Assembly: GCA_009746045.1 (NCBI GenBank)
Contig: RPFO01000226.1
Span: 17,501-81,116, forward strand
DNA from: Mesostigma viride
Lineage: Eukaryota; Streptophyta; Mesostigmatophyceae; Mesostigmatales; Mesostigmataceae
Direction of reading: 5' to 3'
Length of the DNA stretch: 63,616 nt
Shown: piece by piece, positions 1 to 18,060 of the stretch
How the letters are laid out: every line of letters starts with the position of its first letter
Numbering within the stretch: position 1 is the first letter of the stretch
The notes under the pieces: model-generated
What the model saw: the letters and a program-made list of their open reading frames with translations, nothing else
Databases searched by the model: none
What the model was told of the DNA's origin: nothing
Position numbers and translations under genes: made by a program

Positions 1-205
1 AGGGAGGGAGGGAGGGAGGGAGGGAGGTCCAGGGAGGGAGGGAGGGAGGGAGGGAGGGAGGGAGGGAGGGAGGGAGGGAGGAGGGAGGGAGGGAGGGAGG
101 GAGGGAGGGAGGGAGGGAGGAGGGAGGGAGGGAGGGAGGGAGGGAGGGAGGGAGGGAGGGAGGGAGGGAGGGAGGGAGGGAGGGAGGGAGGGAGGGAGGG
201 AGGGA
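1..205. repeat. (GGGA)n microsatellite
   Basis: An almost pure GGGA tract of about 205 bases opens the window. It is interrupted by a GGTCC near 27-31 and by phase slips near 80 and 120. The G-rich strand could form quadruplexes. It may begin before the window. Confidence 0.97.
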
Positions 206-539
206 TGGGCAACAATCAAATACCGGTTCTATTCTATCTGTCATGAACCGTGACCGTATGATTGGCTACTCAGTGTTCTCATCTAAACTAGAAGTGAGAC
301 AGCTAACTGTATGTGGCAGCTACACCGCCAGGTTGGGCTCCGGGTTCACTGTGCAATAAATTAGTATTAAATGCGGCTGCGTAGGCCCAAGTTGCCACCG
401 TTGAACTTGCAGCGTACGACAACGTGCTGGCATCATGACATCATTGGTTCGTGGGGACAAAAAATTAGCGATCGCACCGGTATACTAATATTCGCCATTC
501 AGAAAAGGATCAGCATAGCGTACTAAATTCTTTAAAAAT
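206..539. other. Unassigned spacer
   Basis: No gene, RNA or recognisable repeat was seen here. The stretch separates the GGGA tract from the first LINE 3' end. Confidence 0.5.
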
Positions 540-718
540 TGGAACATATCTCCGCTGGGAGTGCATGTAGCACATCCCTGAGAAGGGGGCGATATGGCTT
601 TTAATACATTCTGGGCTACTTCCTGCATGCAAGGGTGGGGCCGTGTAAACTACACCTGCTCTGGGTGCACAAAGTGCACCTGCACCATGCACCATGATTA
701 ATTAATTAATTAATTAAT
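540..718 (-). mobile_element. LINE 3'-end fragment with TTAA microsatellite
   Basis: About 140 bases (550-686) closely match two other places in the window: 815-909, just downstream of the LINE RT frame, and 4831-4960. All three share the blocks CCCTGAGAA, TAATACA and CTCCGYKGGGAG in the same order. Because the copy at 815-909 directly follows the RT stop codon, I infer that this sequence is the 3'-UTR end of the LINE family and that 540-690 is a 5'-truncated copy on the minus strand. An (ATTA)n run at 696-718 lies on its 5' side and may come from another insertion. Confidence 0.6.
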
Positions 719-780
719 AGCCGACACGTGACTGCGTCACGTGAGCATAAGTCCTCAGTGGGAGGGGAACATGGGATGGA

Positions 781-3700
781 ATGGATTAAAAAAATTAAAT
801 TAAATTAAAATCATAGCTCCGTGGGGAGCATATGTAACACATAGCCCTGAGAAAGGGGCATCTATGGGTTTGTAATACAATCAGGGCGACAACCTGCAGG
901 TGTAGGATGTACAACTATCTATGGAATGGATGGTATAAGCTATCTAGGTCCTAGTTACAGGGGTGTGGGCACCGCGGCCCGAATCGCTATGAATGCCATA
1001 CTTGGTCACACGCGGAGCCCCCACAGGCTTGGGGGTGGTCTCCTTCATCACTACTTGCCATCTATCCTTGCGCACCATCTGCCTCCATATTACAGACAAA
1101 CCAGGAGGCTGCCCGGGGGTGAGCCCGTCACGTCTAGTGTAGCACATGTCCATGCCGAGTCTATCACGAAAAGTCCACGGGTGGCGGCCCTGCCGCGCGC
1201 GGCCGGGGGCACGCCAGGTGAGGACATATCGCCCAGGCTGGGCGGGCTTGGTGCCAGCTAGTCTATCTGATGTATCTACCTGATCTGTGCGGGCCAGGTG
1301 CCCGGCTAGGCCCAGGCGCCTGTGCCTAATAATGTGGGAAACATAGGGCAAATCAGCGTACAAATCCTCATTACTAATGTGCAAACCAAAGGGGATGTTA
1401 AGGGCCTTGCGCAGCATCTTGGTGACGGCGCCGTCGAGTCGTTGCTCCAGCTCCTGCGTCAGTGTCCACGTCTCGGCGCCGTAGGTCAGGATCGTCAGAA
1501 TGACGACCTTGAAGAGGTCACGCTTGACGATCCGGGGTAGGGCGGGGTTGCTCCACCAGCGGCGGTGGTCATGGAGGTGCGCCCACGCCATGCCGATCCG
1601 TGTCGTCATGTCGTCCTCGCAGTCGGGAAGCCAACTGCCGAGCAGCTTGAAGCGGCCTGAAGGAGGGTAGTTGACCTCGGCATCGTCTAAGAGGCGGAGT
1701 GTGGGTGGGGGCCCTGCCATGCCGAGGGCCAGGGCCTCCGTTTTGGGGCTGATTTCTAGACCAACCGCCCGAGCCTCGAGCGCCAGGCAGTCCAGCCAAA
1801 GTTGGGCAGACTCCGGCTTCTCGATGAGCGTGATGTCGTCGGCATAAATGAGGTCAGCTAGTAAATTCTGCTTGTTAGTCGGCCCCCCTTCCCCAAGCTC
1901 GTTCGTGATCGCTAGGCCAGGGGCACGGCCTGCAATGCTAGCAAAGCGAGCACGTGCCTGGCGCATAACATAATCCACTACAATAATAAACAGGTACGGC
2001 GACAGGACGCAACCCTGCCAGACGCCGGTCTGCAGTGGGCAGGGCGGGGTAATGCCGTGTTGAGTGCGCACCGAAGTGGTCGACCCCTCATACAGCGTGC
2101 GGATGACGGTAATCAGGGGAGTGGGGACGCGAGCGCGAGCAAGTACAGCCCATAGAGCGTCCCAGAGGACAGAATCAAAAGCCTTGATGAAGTCGACGAA
2201 GATCAGGATGGCGGGAAACTCACCAGGTTGCAGGAGAGCGATTTCCTCGAAGAGGCGACGCGCGACGAAGATGGCCATGACGGTGTTGCGCCCAGGACGG
2301 AAGCCCATTTGACTTTCCCCAAGGTGACAGTCGAGAGCAGAACGAAGGCGGTTGAGGATCATGCGCATGAACAACTTAAGTGCGGCGCTCTGGATGCAGA
2401 CTCCTCTGTAGTTGGCGGGGTCGTCAGGGGAACCTTTGTTTTTGTACAGCATAATACGGTAGCTGTGCTGCCACTCAGGAATCGGCGGCGCGTCGGCAAG
2501 CAGGATCCGGTTGCAGACGTCAAGCAGGAACCCCGTGAGCGCCGTCAGCTTAATCACCGGGGCTGGGAGCTGGTCAGGTCCAACGGCGGCATAGAAGCGG
2601 AGTTGCTTGGCGGCGGTGCTCAGCTCGAGCTCGGTGAACGGCGGGAGCTCGTTGGGGTCGGCCAGGGGTTCCGTCAGGGCTGGGTACGTGTAGTCCTGCT
2701 CAGCGGCGGGCGGCGTGGGCGGCGCAGGGACGTCCGCGGTGCTACTGCCAGGCGTGCGGCCGCCAGAGGGCCAATTAGCGGCGGAGGCGGCGGGGGGGCG
2801 CCGAGCAGCCGGGACTGGGAGGAATACCACTGGTCGAGCTGCTGCTGCGGTGAGCCAGAGAGCGTCCGCGGCGCCGGCTGCGCGCCGCCGGCGGGCCGTT
2901 GGGCGTGACGCAGGCGCGGGTCCAGGCGTACTTGCCGTGCTGGTCCTTGAGGTGGGCGAAGTACTCGCGGACATGAAGGTCCTCCTGCTCCTTGGTCGCC
3001 TGCCGGATGGCCGAGTGGTAATCGGCTTTGAGGCGGGCGTAGCGGGCGGGGTCGTTGTTGTCGCGCAGGGCTTGCCGGGCCTGGATGACGGCGGGGAGCC
3101 GGTGCAGGCTGGTGAAGCGGGGCGGGCGGCGGGGGGGCCGCAGGGCCCCGGCTGCGGGCAGCTTGTCAGCGAGGTGCCGAAGGGCCGATGCCGGGCCGGC
3201 AGCGAACAGCTGGGCGTGGCTGGCCGGGATGTCCAGCGCGTCGACAAACGCCTCTGCCGCGCGCTTGTGGGAAGTCCTCCAGAGCGTCGTCAGATTTCTC
3301 AAGCAACTGAAGTGTGCGCAAATCAGGTGGTGCCACGTGCTTACGAAAGGGCGAGGGGAATCGCAGGCGGATGCGGGCGGTGACGATGCGATGATCGGAG
3401 CGCACCAGGGGGATCACATGCAAGCGAGCAGCTAGAACAGATCCTTGATGACGCTTGCGCATTACAACATAGTCGATGCAGCGTTCAGTGCCAGTTGGCG
3501 AGGTGTGTGTGACCAAAGCATCTGGACTATGTGGAAAGCGGGTGTTGGCAGTGACCAAATCGCATGTCGTAAGCAAATCAGCAAAAAGTTCAGTGTTGGC
3601 ATTGGAGACCGTACCGTTGGGGGCGTGCTGACATCCGCCAGTACCCGGTGGTAGCGTGGCGTTGGCGTCCAGCAGCAGAGCGAGGTAGTTGCGACCAGGG

Positions 3701-4345
3701 ATGCCGTTCGCCAGGTTCTCCAGCGCTGCAAAGAAGTCCTTGCGGTCTTGTTCTGGGTGGCCGGAGTGGGGTGCGTAACCAACGCCCACCGTCAAGGCGT
3801 AGGTCGAGTGGCCCTCCATCGAATGAACTGAAGTGGCCACAAGGAGCCAAGCGTTGACCAGCTGGGTTCGCCCATGTGGCGTACGGCGAGCGGGGAGCAG
3901 AGGAGACCGACGCCCCCGTTCCCGGTGCCGTCGCCGCCTCCGTAGTAGAACCGCCAGCCGTCGATGTCGTCAGCAGCAAGGGCAGTTGATCCGCGGGCCG
4001 ATGCAGTGCGCCTGTGTTCTTGGATTCCCAGGATGGCGATATTATTGTCGATGCAGAAACCAATAAGATTGGATACTCGATGGCACTGACAGTCGTCACT
4101 GCGCAGGCAGTGACAGCGGTCAGCATCGGGCTGGAGCGTGCGGGCATTGAAGGTGGCGATGACCAAGGGCGCGCGTTCATGACCGAAAAGGGGGGTGCAG
4201 GCGGGGGTGGGGGCGGAGATGGAGCAGGGTGGTGATGGGGGTGGGGGTGGAGGTGGTGGGGTAGGGGGTGATGCACCATGATGTATCATACCTAAAAGGC
4301 CTGGCATGGGGTGGAAGATTACTATGGCTAGGCAATGGCTAAGTA
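781..4345 (-). mobile_element. L1-like LINE, ORF2 half with 3' UTR
   Basis: On the minus strand this holds an endonuclease-reverse transcriptase frame (944-4307), a 3' UTR (944 down to about 813) and an A/T-rich (TTTAA)n-type tail at 781-812. The tail marks the 3' terminus. The region upstream of the endonuclease (4289-4345) resembles 4999-5060, which lies just beyond the ORF1-like gene. That suggests the two pieces were once the inter-ORF region of one element, now split by the material at 4346-4990. Confidence 0.75.
944..4307 (-). pseudogene. LINE ORF2: APE endonuclease + reverse transcriptase (frameshifted)
   Basis: The product would nick target DNA and reverse-transcribe the LINE RNA. 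The N-terminal endonuclease is in two frames. One (about 4307-3830) has an ATFNARTLQ start and an ILGIQEHR motif. The next (about 3840-3260) has VGVGYAPHSG, LLLDANA, an IDYVV motif and SDHRIVTARI, which are typical APE-family blocks. After another frame change near 2870 the RT follows: VFVDF-like FVDFIKAFD, the YADD catalytic box near 1840, and the YGAETWTL thumb segment near 1490. The frame ends in a long C-terminal tail with a stop at 944. At least three frame changes (near 3830, 3280 and 2870) mean this copy is either dead or contains sequencing indels. The L1/Tx1-type assignment rests on the APE plus a coiled-coil ORF1 nearby. Confidence 0.85.
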
Positions 4346-4600
4346 AGTATACGTCAAGCTGCTTGCATGCTCAGCGCCTGGTCCAGGGTCCACGCAGGCC
4401 TCGCAGCCGTAAAGGGGGATGCTGAGGACAAGGGCCTCGAACGGAATGCGCTAGCTTGCGCCGCTCACTGAGGCACCGACATGTCCAGAACCTGTCAAGG
4501 CGGCGGAGGGCCGCGCCCGGTAAGAGAAGCTAGCTTGGGCGCCCTCAGTCCTCATTGTGTGTACGGGTTGAAGTTTCCTTTATATTGGAACCCACGTGAC
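4346..4600 (-). mobile_element. Fragment of a second LINE (RT C-terminus)
   Basis: The minus strand at about 4460-4355 translates, with one frame slip, to FEALVLSIPLYGCEA followed by WTLDQALSM. This is the thumb segment found after the palm in LINE reverse transcriptases. It differs clearly from the corresponding YGAETWTLTQEL of the neighbouring copy, so it comes from another LINE family. Nothing else of this element is recognisable. Confidence 0.6.
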
Positions 4601-4633
4601 GCAGTCTACGTGGTAATTAATTCATTAGTGAAT

Positions 4634-4735
4634 TGATGGAACTGCATCGTTGACAGCGTGCCCGACTTGGATAACAAATTCAATTTCTCAGTTTACTCGA
4701 CACATTGTGCAACTAAGGTGTTTACAAATTGGTGG
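4634..4735 (+). repeat. Dispersed repeat, copy 1 (partner at 6819-6930)
   Basis: About 100 bases share order and wording with 6819-6930, including GATGGAACTG, CTCAGTTTACTCGACACATT and GGTGTTTACA. The two copies flank the ORF1-like region at 5267-6606. They could be remnants of a segmental duplication or a repeat into which LINEs inserted. Confidence 0.65.
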
Positions 4736-4830
4736 CCGTATATTTTTTTTAATTTCTTTTTTCTGTATGTATTGCTGATCAGCATATGGCCTGCATGTCG
4801 CACATAAGCCGTTGTATTAATTAGGAACAT

Positions 4831-4960
4831 GACGTACTCCGTTGGGAGTACATGTAGCACATATCCCTGAGAAGGCCGCATATGGCTTTTAATACATTCT
4901 GGGCTACTTCCTGCAAGGGTGGGAATGTAAGCTACCCTTGCTCTAGGTGCACTAGGGCAC
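4831..4960 (-). mobile_element. LINE 3'-end copy
   Basis: This is the third copy of the LINE 3'-terminal sequence (see 540-690 and 815-909), in the same minus-strand orientation. No RT coding sequence is attached. Upstream on the minus strand lie an inter-ORF-like stretch (4999-5060) and then the ORF1-like gene, so it may be the 3' end of an internally deleted ORF1-only copy. Confidence 0.6.
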
Positions 4961-5266
4961 CTGCACCCTCCTGATCTATCAAGCTATGCCCAGCTAAGGG
5001 GGAGCCTGTCATGTGGGGGAAGATCAGCATGGCTATCTATACAAGAGCTAGGGAATGGCTTCTCAACAGAGAGCATCTCTCTGCATAGGCATAGCATGGC
5101 TAAATTCTTAATGCAACATCCATGGGGGTCCCATGATAGGCATGGCTTGGCTAAATGCTGAAGGCATCATCCATGGGGGCCATTATCAAAGAGACAACCA
5201 GCGCACATGCGCGTGGGCCACATGCTAGGCTAAGCCTGACTAATCTACACTACTGGTATATATTCC

Positions 5267-6606
5267 CTAGTCTGAGGTGGCAGGAGGTGCCTGCCAGGGC
5301 TTGTGGTCAACGTGGATGACCGCCCCCCTCCAGTATACCGGCTTCCCCCTTAATTGCGCTCTGCCGGAGCTGAACTGTAGGTCGGCCATAGCTCGCGTCG
5401 CCGCTGTTGCTGGGCCAGGGTCAAGTCGTCGTCCAGCGTGAAGCGAGTCTCCGAGAGCTTCTTGCGGCATTTAAGGAACGCCAGCTTGTCCGCCATGTAC
5501 TTAAAGGTGAGGAGCACAGGTGCCGGGCCAGCCTTCCCCCGCGCGCGGGGGAGGCGGACAGCCGACATCCGCAGCTCACCAGTGAGTTGTGCACATGGGG
5601 GCAAAAATGTCGCGCTTACATGCCGCGAGAAGGCTCGTGGAGGTCTCACCTGCCGGCTGGTCGAAGTGCTTGACGATGACATTGTGGCTGCGCTGGGTGA
5701 TGTCGGCCTCCTCGCGAAGGTCGAGGGCTTGTTGCTTGAGTTGTGCCGCGATGGTGGAGGTGGTGGAGGTGGTGTGATGCTTAAGCAAGTCCGCCCAGGT
5801 GGTGGGAGCATCACCGGCCGGGCCAGCAGGTGCCGGCTGGGCGGCGATGTCTTTCACCGCCTGGGCGGTGAGGCCGGCGGTGTCATGCAAGCACTCAAGG
5901 GCGGTGGCGGTGGCTTGAAGGCGTTGGTCGAGGTCGAGGAGCTGGGCTTTGATGTCGGCAGTGGAGGCGGAAATGGCAGTGGAGGTGGAGTCGGCGGTGG
6001 TGGAGAGGTGAGGAAGTTCAGTAGCCAGCGTGCCCCCCATTGCTGCCACATCGGCGGCAAGGGAGGTCACGTGCTGCTGAAAGGCTTCCGTAAGGATGGA
6101 ACGAAGGGTGGGGGCGGAGATAGATGGAGCCCAGATCTCGCCGTCAGAGCGCTGGAGAAGGGAGTTGAGGATGGCATGCTGGAGGCGGGGGCGGGGGGAT
6201 CCGAACACCATGCTGACGTTGTGCCAGCGGCTGCCGTCGGCACGCAGAGGAGGCGATTGGTGTCGTGGAGATGGAGGCACAGGTTGTAAAGCGAGGCGTC
6301 GTCCCCGTAGAAGATGCAGTGCATAGCATCGGCCGGAGACATGTTGGTCCAGTCGTGATCATCGACCTGGAAAGGTTGGGGCCGAAAGCGCGGTTCCGAG
6401 GGGCGTGAAGACCCTCCTGTTTTGTCGGCTGAGCGGGTGCGTTTAGGGTCAGACGATGCAGTGAGCCCGGGAGGGTTCGGGGCGACCACCAGTGCGCGAC
6501 TAGTGTCACCGCTGCCTGCCGGACCTGAGGGCGAAGCTGCAGACGTATTTTCATGGCCGAGCGCATCCGCTAAACTGCGTTGCGTCGAGGAGCGTTTGCT
6601 CGTCAT
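5267..6606 (-). pseudogene. LINE ORF1 (coiled-coil RNA-binding protein), frameshifted
   Basis: The minus strand encodes an ORF1p-like protein spread over several frames. The N-terminal part starts at ATG 6606 and is Ser/Pro-rich and basic. The central part (about 6240-5580) contains a heptad-rich stretch (KAQLLDLDQRLQATATALE) and then an RSHNVIVKHF segment, which corresponds to the RRM start in L1-type ORF1 proteins. The C-terminal part (about 5560-5267) reads KLAFLKCRKKL, FTLDDDLT and QQQRRRELWP, matching the C-terminal domain pattern, and ends with a YWRG-containing tail. Frame changes near 6240, 5600 and 5400 break it. In the family this protein coats the LINE RNA. Domain order supports the call; family-level assignment is inference. 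Confidence 0.65.
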
Positions 6607-6818
6607 ATATTGCGTAATAGATTCGGAAAATTATATCAGCATGTGCGTCTTAGAAAGACGAAGCGATAGTGATATTCACAGCTGAATTCGGGGCTCAAAC
6701 GTGAAAGTTATGAGCTCCGCCGTCAGCCATGGCTACCTCGTGGCATCGTGGCATAATCCGTTGTATCCGATGCCCTGGCTGTGCCAAGTCCCGGGTGATC
6801 GATGTAAAAAACACATTG

Positions 6819-6930
6819 ATGGAACTGAAGACAGCATGCTCGACTTATTTTGGAATGGGATAAGAAATTCAACTTCTCAGTTTACTCGACACATTGCGCA
6901 AGGTTCTAAAAGGTGTTTACACATTGATGG
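6819..6930 (+). repeat. Dispersed repeat, copy 2 (partner at 4634-4735)
   Basis: See the copy at 4634-4735. This copy lies about 210 bases outside the ORF1 start codon. Confidence 0.65.
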
Positions 6931-8215
6931 TTACATTTCATCTACTCCTCTGTCTCACTTAATAACCTGCAGCTTTTTGCTAGCTGGCATTTTGCCTCCA
7001 CATATCTTCTTCTTTGCTTGGTATCACATTAGGCCATCTGTGCACACCCTCGATAAGCCACCTGTCTCATATCTGTTCTTCCAATGATGCTTGCATCCAC
7101 GGTAACATATGCAGAGCCTAGCTCTAGGCTATTGCGCATGTGAATCTTCCTGGTGTCCAGTGGTGCACTCAAGACAAGAGGCCTGTACACAGTTGTCACC
7201 ATTTTACAGAATATCTGTCGTTTGCTTGCGTTTGGCAAGCAAACTGAAATGCATTGGATGTTATGGTGCTGCAGTCACCGCTCATTATGGTCCCATGCAG
7301 CACGCTGCCTGGCAGCCATGCGTGCACCTTGCGCATGATCACATGCGTGTGGACTGTGGCCATACACCAGCCAAGCCAGCTGCGACTAGCCAGCCACGCA
7401 CAACATGCTTTCAACCATCTTCCCTGTGACTTGTGCGATTGCCAGCACCACCATGCAGCAGAGTAGACCAGCCGAGGTCACTAGTAGACCGCCACCCACC
7501 ATATTTAGAACTGCTGATTCCCAGATGGAACCTCCATGCTCTGCACCTCCTGCCACACCGAGTTATTGCTTGATGGTGATCAGCCCAAGGATGCCCAAGG
7601 CCATGGGGACATTCCGTTGCCAAACACGCGGCCCCATATAGCACACAAACCCCCGCCAACAAGTTCCACCCATTCGCAAGAGAGAGGTGCGGATAGCTGG
7701 CTTGCCGAACCGGTAACTTAAACCATTCACCCTGAGACACGAGCATGTAGGTCTATAAGTCCCGCCCATGCTCCTGTCGTAACAAGGGACCGGGCCAATG
7801 CAGATGACCGGAGACACGAGAACCCACCGCCCCAAGCATCTCCCATCCATCTGGCCCCTTAAAGAGGACCGCACCCTCGGCACCCTGAGGGCCTCCCTCT
7901 TCAACTTCACTGCATCCGTCACGCGTACACACCCCACTGTTGGGCTGCCACGGAACACACGAGTGCCTTTAGCGAGCCACCGTGCATTACGTAGCATCCT
8001 TGTAGGCAACGTCCTTGTATCAAACACGGTTCCCACTGGCATCGCAGGCATGCCGCCTACCCCTTAGTTAAGAATCCCCCAACCCCGCCTGGAATCCAAC
8101 GATTCCAGACCACCTCTGAAACGTTCGCTTTGCAAACCACGAGGCGGTTGACATGGGCACTTAGGTTTGATTCGATGCTCGTCCGTTTGAGTGTTTTAAT
8201 GGCGGGATGGGCACG
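6931..8215. other. Intergenic region and 3' flank of the transporter gene
   Basis: No protein family, RNA gene or long repeat was recognised. Short open frames on both strands lack codon bias and homology cues. The part next to 8216 is probably the 3' UTR of the minus-strand transporter. Confidence 0.4.
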
Positions 8216-15333
<7,118 letters not shown>

Positions 15334-16460
15334 CTTGCTGTCCAGCCTAACTCTCTTACTGTTACCCTGGGAAAAGGACCTGCCTAAGTCCGCAAATCTT
15401 CCAGCGCGTCAAGGAATGATCCATGCTCATTAAAGTGGCCGTGAAACCTCAGTACACGACTGCTTAGCGCGCGATGCTCAGAAATTTCTGGACAGCCGAG
15501 CTTGTGTATTTGGTCGCTACGCCAAACTGCCTCTTCGACGCCGTTTCCACAGCCGTCCCTTATCGTGCGCGGAGTCGAAGGGTAGCGACGTTAATTGGTA
15601 TGTCTTTTGCCACGGCATGTGCTAACATGAACGGTCTTTCAGGGCTATGCGCGACAGCAGCTTTCGTCCTGAGTCCCGCCACGACCTACTTCGTCTAAGC
15701 CTAGGTCCTACTCGTACGTGCCTGAAGACTTCGTCCATGGTGCATTCCTTGTCACGACCCGCCCCGTCATCACCTCAGGCGATGCACAAATGCTGCCACC
15801 CTTTGGGCTTTGGGCACTTCCGCCAGTCTAGTCTTAAATAAATAACTGGCGTTATATCAGCCACGAATCCATGCGCGCCGAGTGGCAGCCTATGTGCAGG
15901 TTCAAAGTTTCAGTCCACGTGGAGTAGTCACAACCCTCCCTTTTGTTGCACATCGAAGATGGGATCGCATGGTTGGCTACAACTCAAGGCAACCCTCGTA
16001 GGCCAAACCGCCGGTTAATAAATGTTCTGAGGCGCTGTTGAAGACAAACACAGTTGGCAACCGCGCCGTCCACGAGTCCGCGTCCCAGCGTCGACGGTTT
16101 CTATACGAGAAGCTAGTCTCTAGGAGTTGCAGGCGGCGTGGCGCCACATTTTGACAACGTGTACAGTCATTCCCGTCTTAAGTTGGTTTCTAGGGGTAAC
16201 TTCGCCTCTAGACCAGGTCTAGACAACCAGTTTAAGGCGGGAACGTAACTTTTAACGCGTGAATGGCTCTGCTTAATTTTACGATTTTTATCTCAAGATT
16301 TTTAATATGTTTAGATAGTGAAGAATAATAATGTAAACTATTTTGAACTCAGAATGCCGAAACCCTACACGACCCAACTGCAGGCGTCAATGACTGTACC
16401 CGGCGCGACGCCCCCCAGTCACAGAGCACACAACAGCAGGTAGGTGCTGGCGCGGGAATA
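15334..16460. other. Upstream region of the transporter; no gene seen
   Basis: No coding family is recognisable. The part next to 15333 should contain the transporter promoter and 5' UTR. I could not find a convincing TATA box. Confidence 0.4.
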
Positions 16461-16483
16461 AACTCAACTCAACTCAACTCAAC
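16461..16483. repeat. (AACTC)n microsatellite
   Basis: About four and a half AACTC units. Confidence 0.9.
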
Positions 16484-18059
16484 AACAGTACCGATGAAAT
16501 ACCCAGGGATCCTGAGGGATCAGAAATCTGGGAAGTCAAACCTGGGTACGGTCTGCGGGCCGAATAATTTCCCCGCCACATTTCCGGCCCCGTTTTCAAG
16601 AGTGCAAGGAGCATCCACAGAGAGCAATCGGCAGAGAGCGTGAAAAGGGACGAAATTTGCGTAGGGACGAGCCGCGAAGTGGATGATATGCGAGAAGACA
16701 ATTCTAAAACGTTTTAAAGAAGCAGCGTTCGTGCGATATTACTGCAGCTTTCAGTCCCTGCTGCACCCGCTCGCTCAAAGGAAATTCTTACATGAAATGG
16801 GCAGTGCCGTCTTTCATCGTTGCCATTAAGTACTCGGCATCGGCGTTTCGTTGCCATCGGCTACCGTTGCTGGACTGGTAGTGGGTTTCACGAGGGCGAC
16901 AGCTTTTACAACCGAGCCGGCAAGGTATTTCCATGTCTAATTTGCATGTATGAGCAGTTGTGGGTGGCTTTTGCCCTCTGCGGCGATTTGGTGGCATTTG
17001 CTGGCAGTCGCTGCCGCGAATGTGCACGATTAGTAATGCAGAGCTGTGCATGCAGGCATTTTACAGGGCAAGCGCGTTTGCGGTGCTTTGTGTTTTTTTT
17101 GCAAGATAGTTTGTGGGCTTTTCGTGTTTTTCCTGCCCTGTGCTGTTCCTCTATGCCGTCTCTGTCGGAAATGTGCCGACGCCCGTCTCTCTGTGCTACA
17201 TCGGACGTTTAGTTTGCAGCTGCCCTCCCTCCCTGCTGCATGTGTTTAAGTTCGGGTTTGGTGCTCATGTTAATAGTCGGGTAGTGCGTGGGGAACGCGT
17301 GCAGTAGAGCTGTTTGAGCCGTGTTACAGCTCCAGGACCACGGCACTCTGCTCTGCCGTGGGATCCTGTGCCGTTGCACTCGTGTACGGTACTTCGTTTG
17401 CCACGATAGCTTCAGCTCGGTTTCAGTTTCTTCCCACTGTCGTGTTGCATGGGACGAAAACGTAATGGCAGTGCAGTGCCCAAATTCAGTTTCATATGTC
17501 TGAGTAGCTTGCAGCGGCCTCGTTGTGAAAATATGCCCCTCTGTCCCCTCCTGGTATTTTATCCCTTCCTTACTTCACAGGCGTCCGCTTTGTATTTCCC
17601 AGCGGCCTTATACCTTGTATCTCCCAGAGCCTGGATTGTTGTCCACTGTGGCACCTCGTTTCTGAATGGATGCGTTGGGGATGGGAGCAGAGGTTGCGTT
17701 GCCTACATTTTGCTGGCTGTAACCAGTCTGCATGGAGTTAAAGCCAGTATGGCTCCCCACATGCAGCGTAAACAAAACTGACAGTCTTCCAAGGTCGATC
17801 ACCCCGGATGCATCTGGGATGCACCCTGGATGCATGGTGCTGCTACTACTTGACAACCGACCCATTCTCATGACCACGAGCGTAACCATTATAGTTGTTG
17901 TTATTACTGTTGCCGTTGGAATACCATCATGGTGATGAGGGTGTCAGGATGCATTTCATGTCGGTACTGGTTTCGCATGTTAGCAGTAGCGGGGTGACAT
18001 GCCAGCGGGTGCATGCATGCCCGGCCAGGCATCGGCGGGTGCTGGCATATCCGTGTTCT
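16484..18059 (+). other. T-rich stretch without recognised gene
   Basis: Sequence from about 17050 to 17700 is pyrimidine-rich and resembles long 5' UTR or intron sequence on the plus strand. No conserved protein is visible in any frame. It could hold non-coding first exons of the chromatin gene downstream, but no splice evidence supports this. Confidence 0.3.
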
Positions 18060-18060
18060 C

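Noticed and set aside
1322-3435. Plus-strand frames over the LINE
   Set aside because: Antisense shadows of the GC-rich RT/endonuclease sequence.
7563-8051. Minus-strand frame of ~160 residues
   Set aside because: No domain, no codon-use signal, and it overlaps the probable 3' UTR of the transporter.
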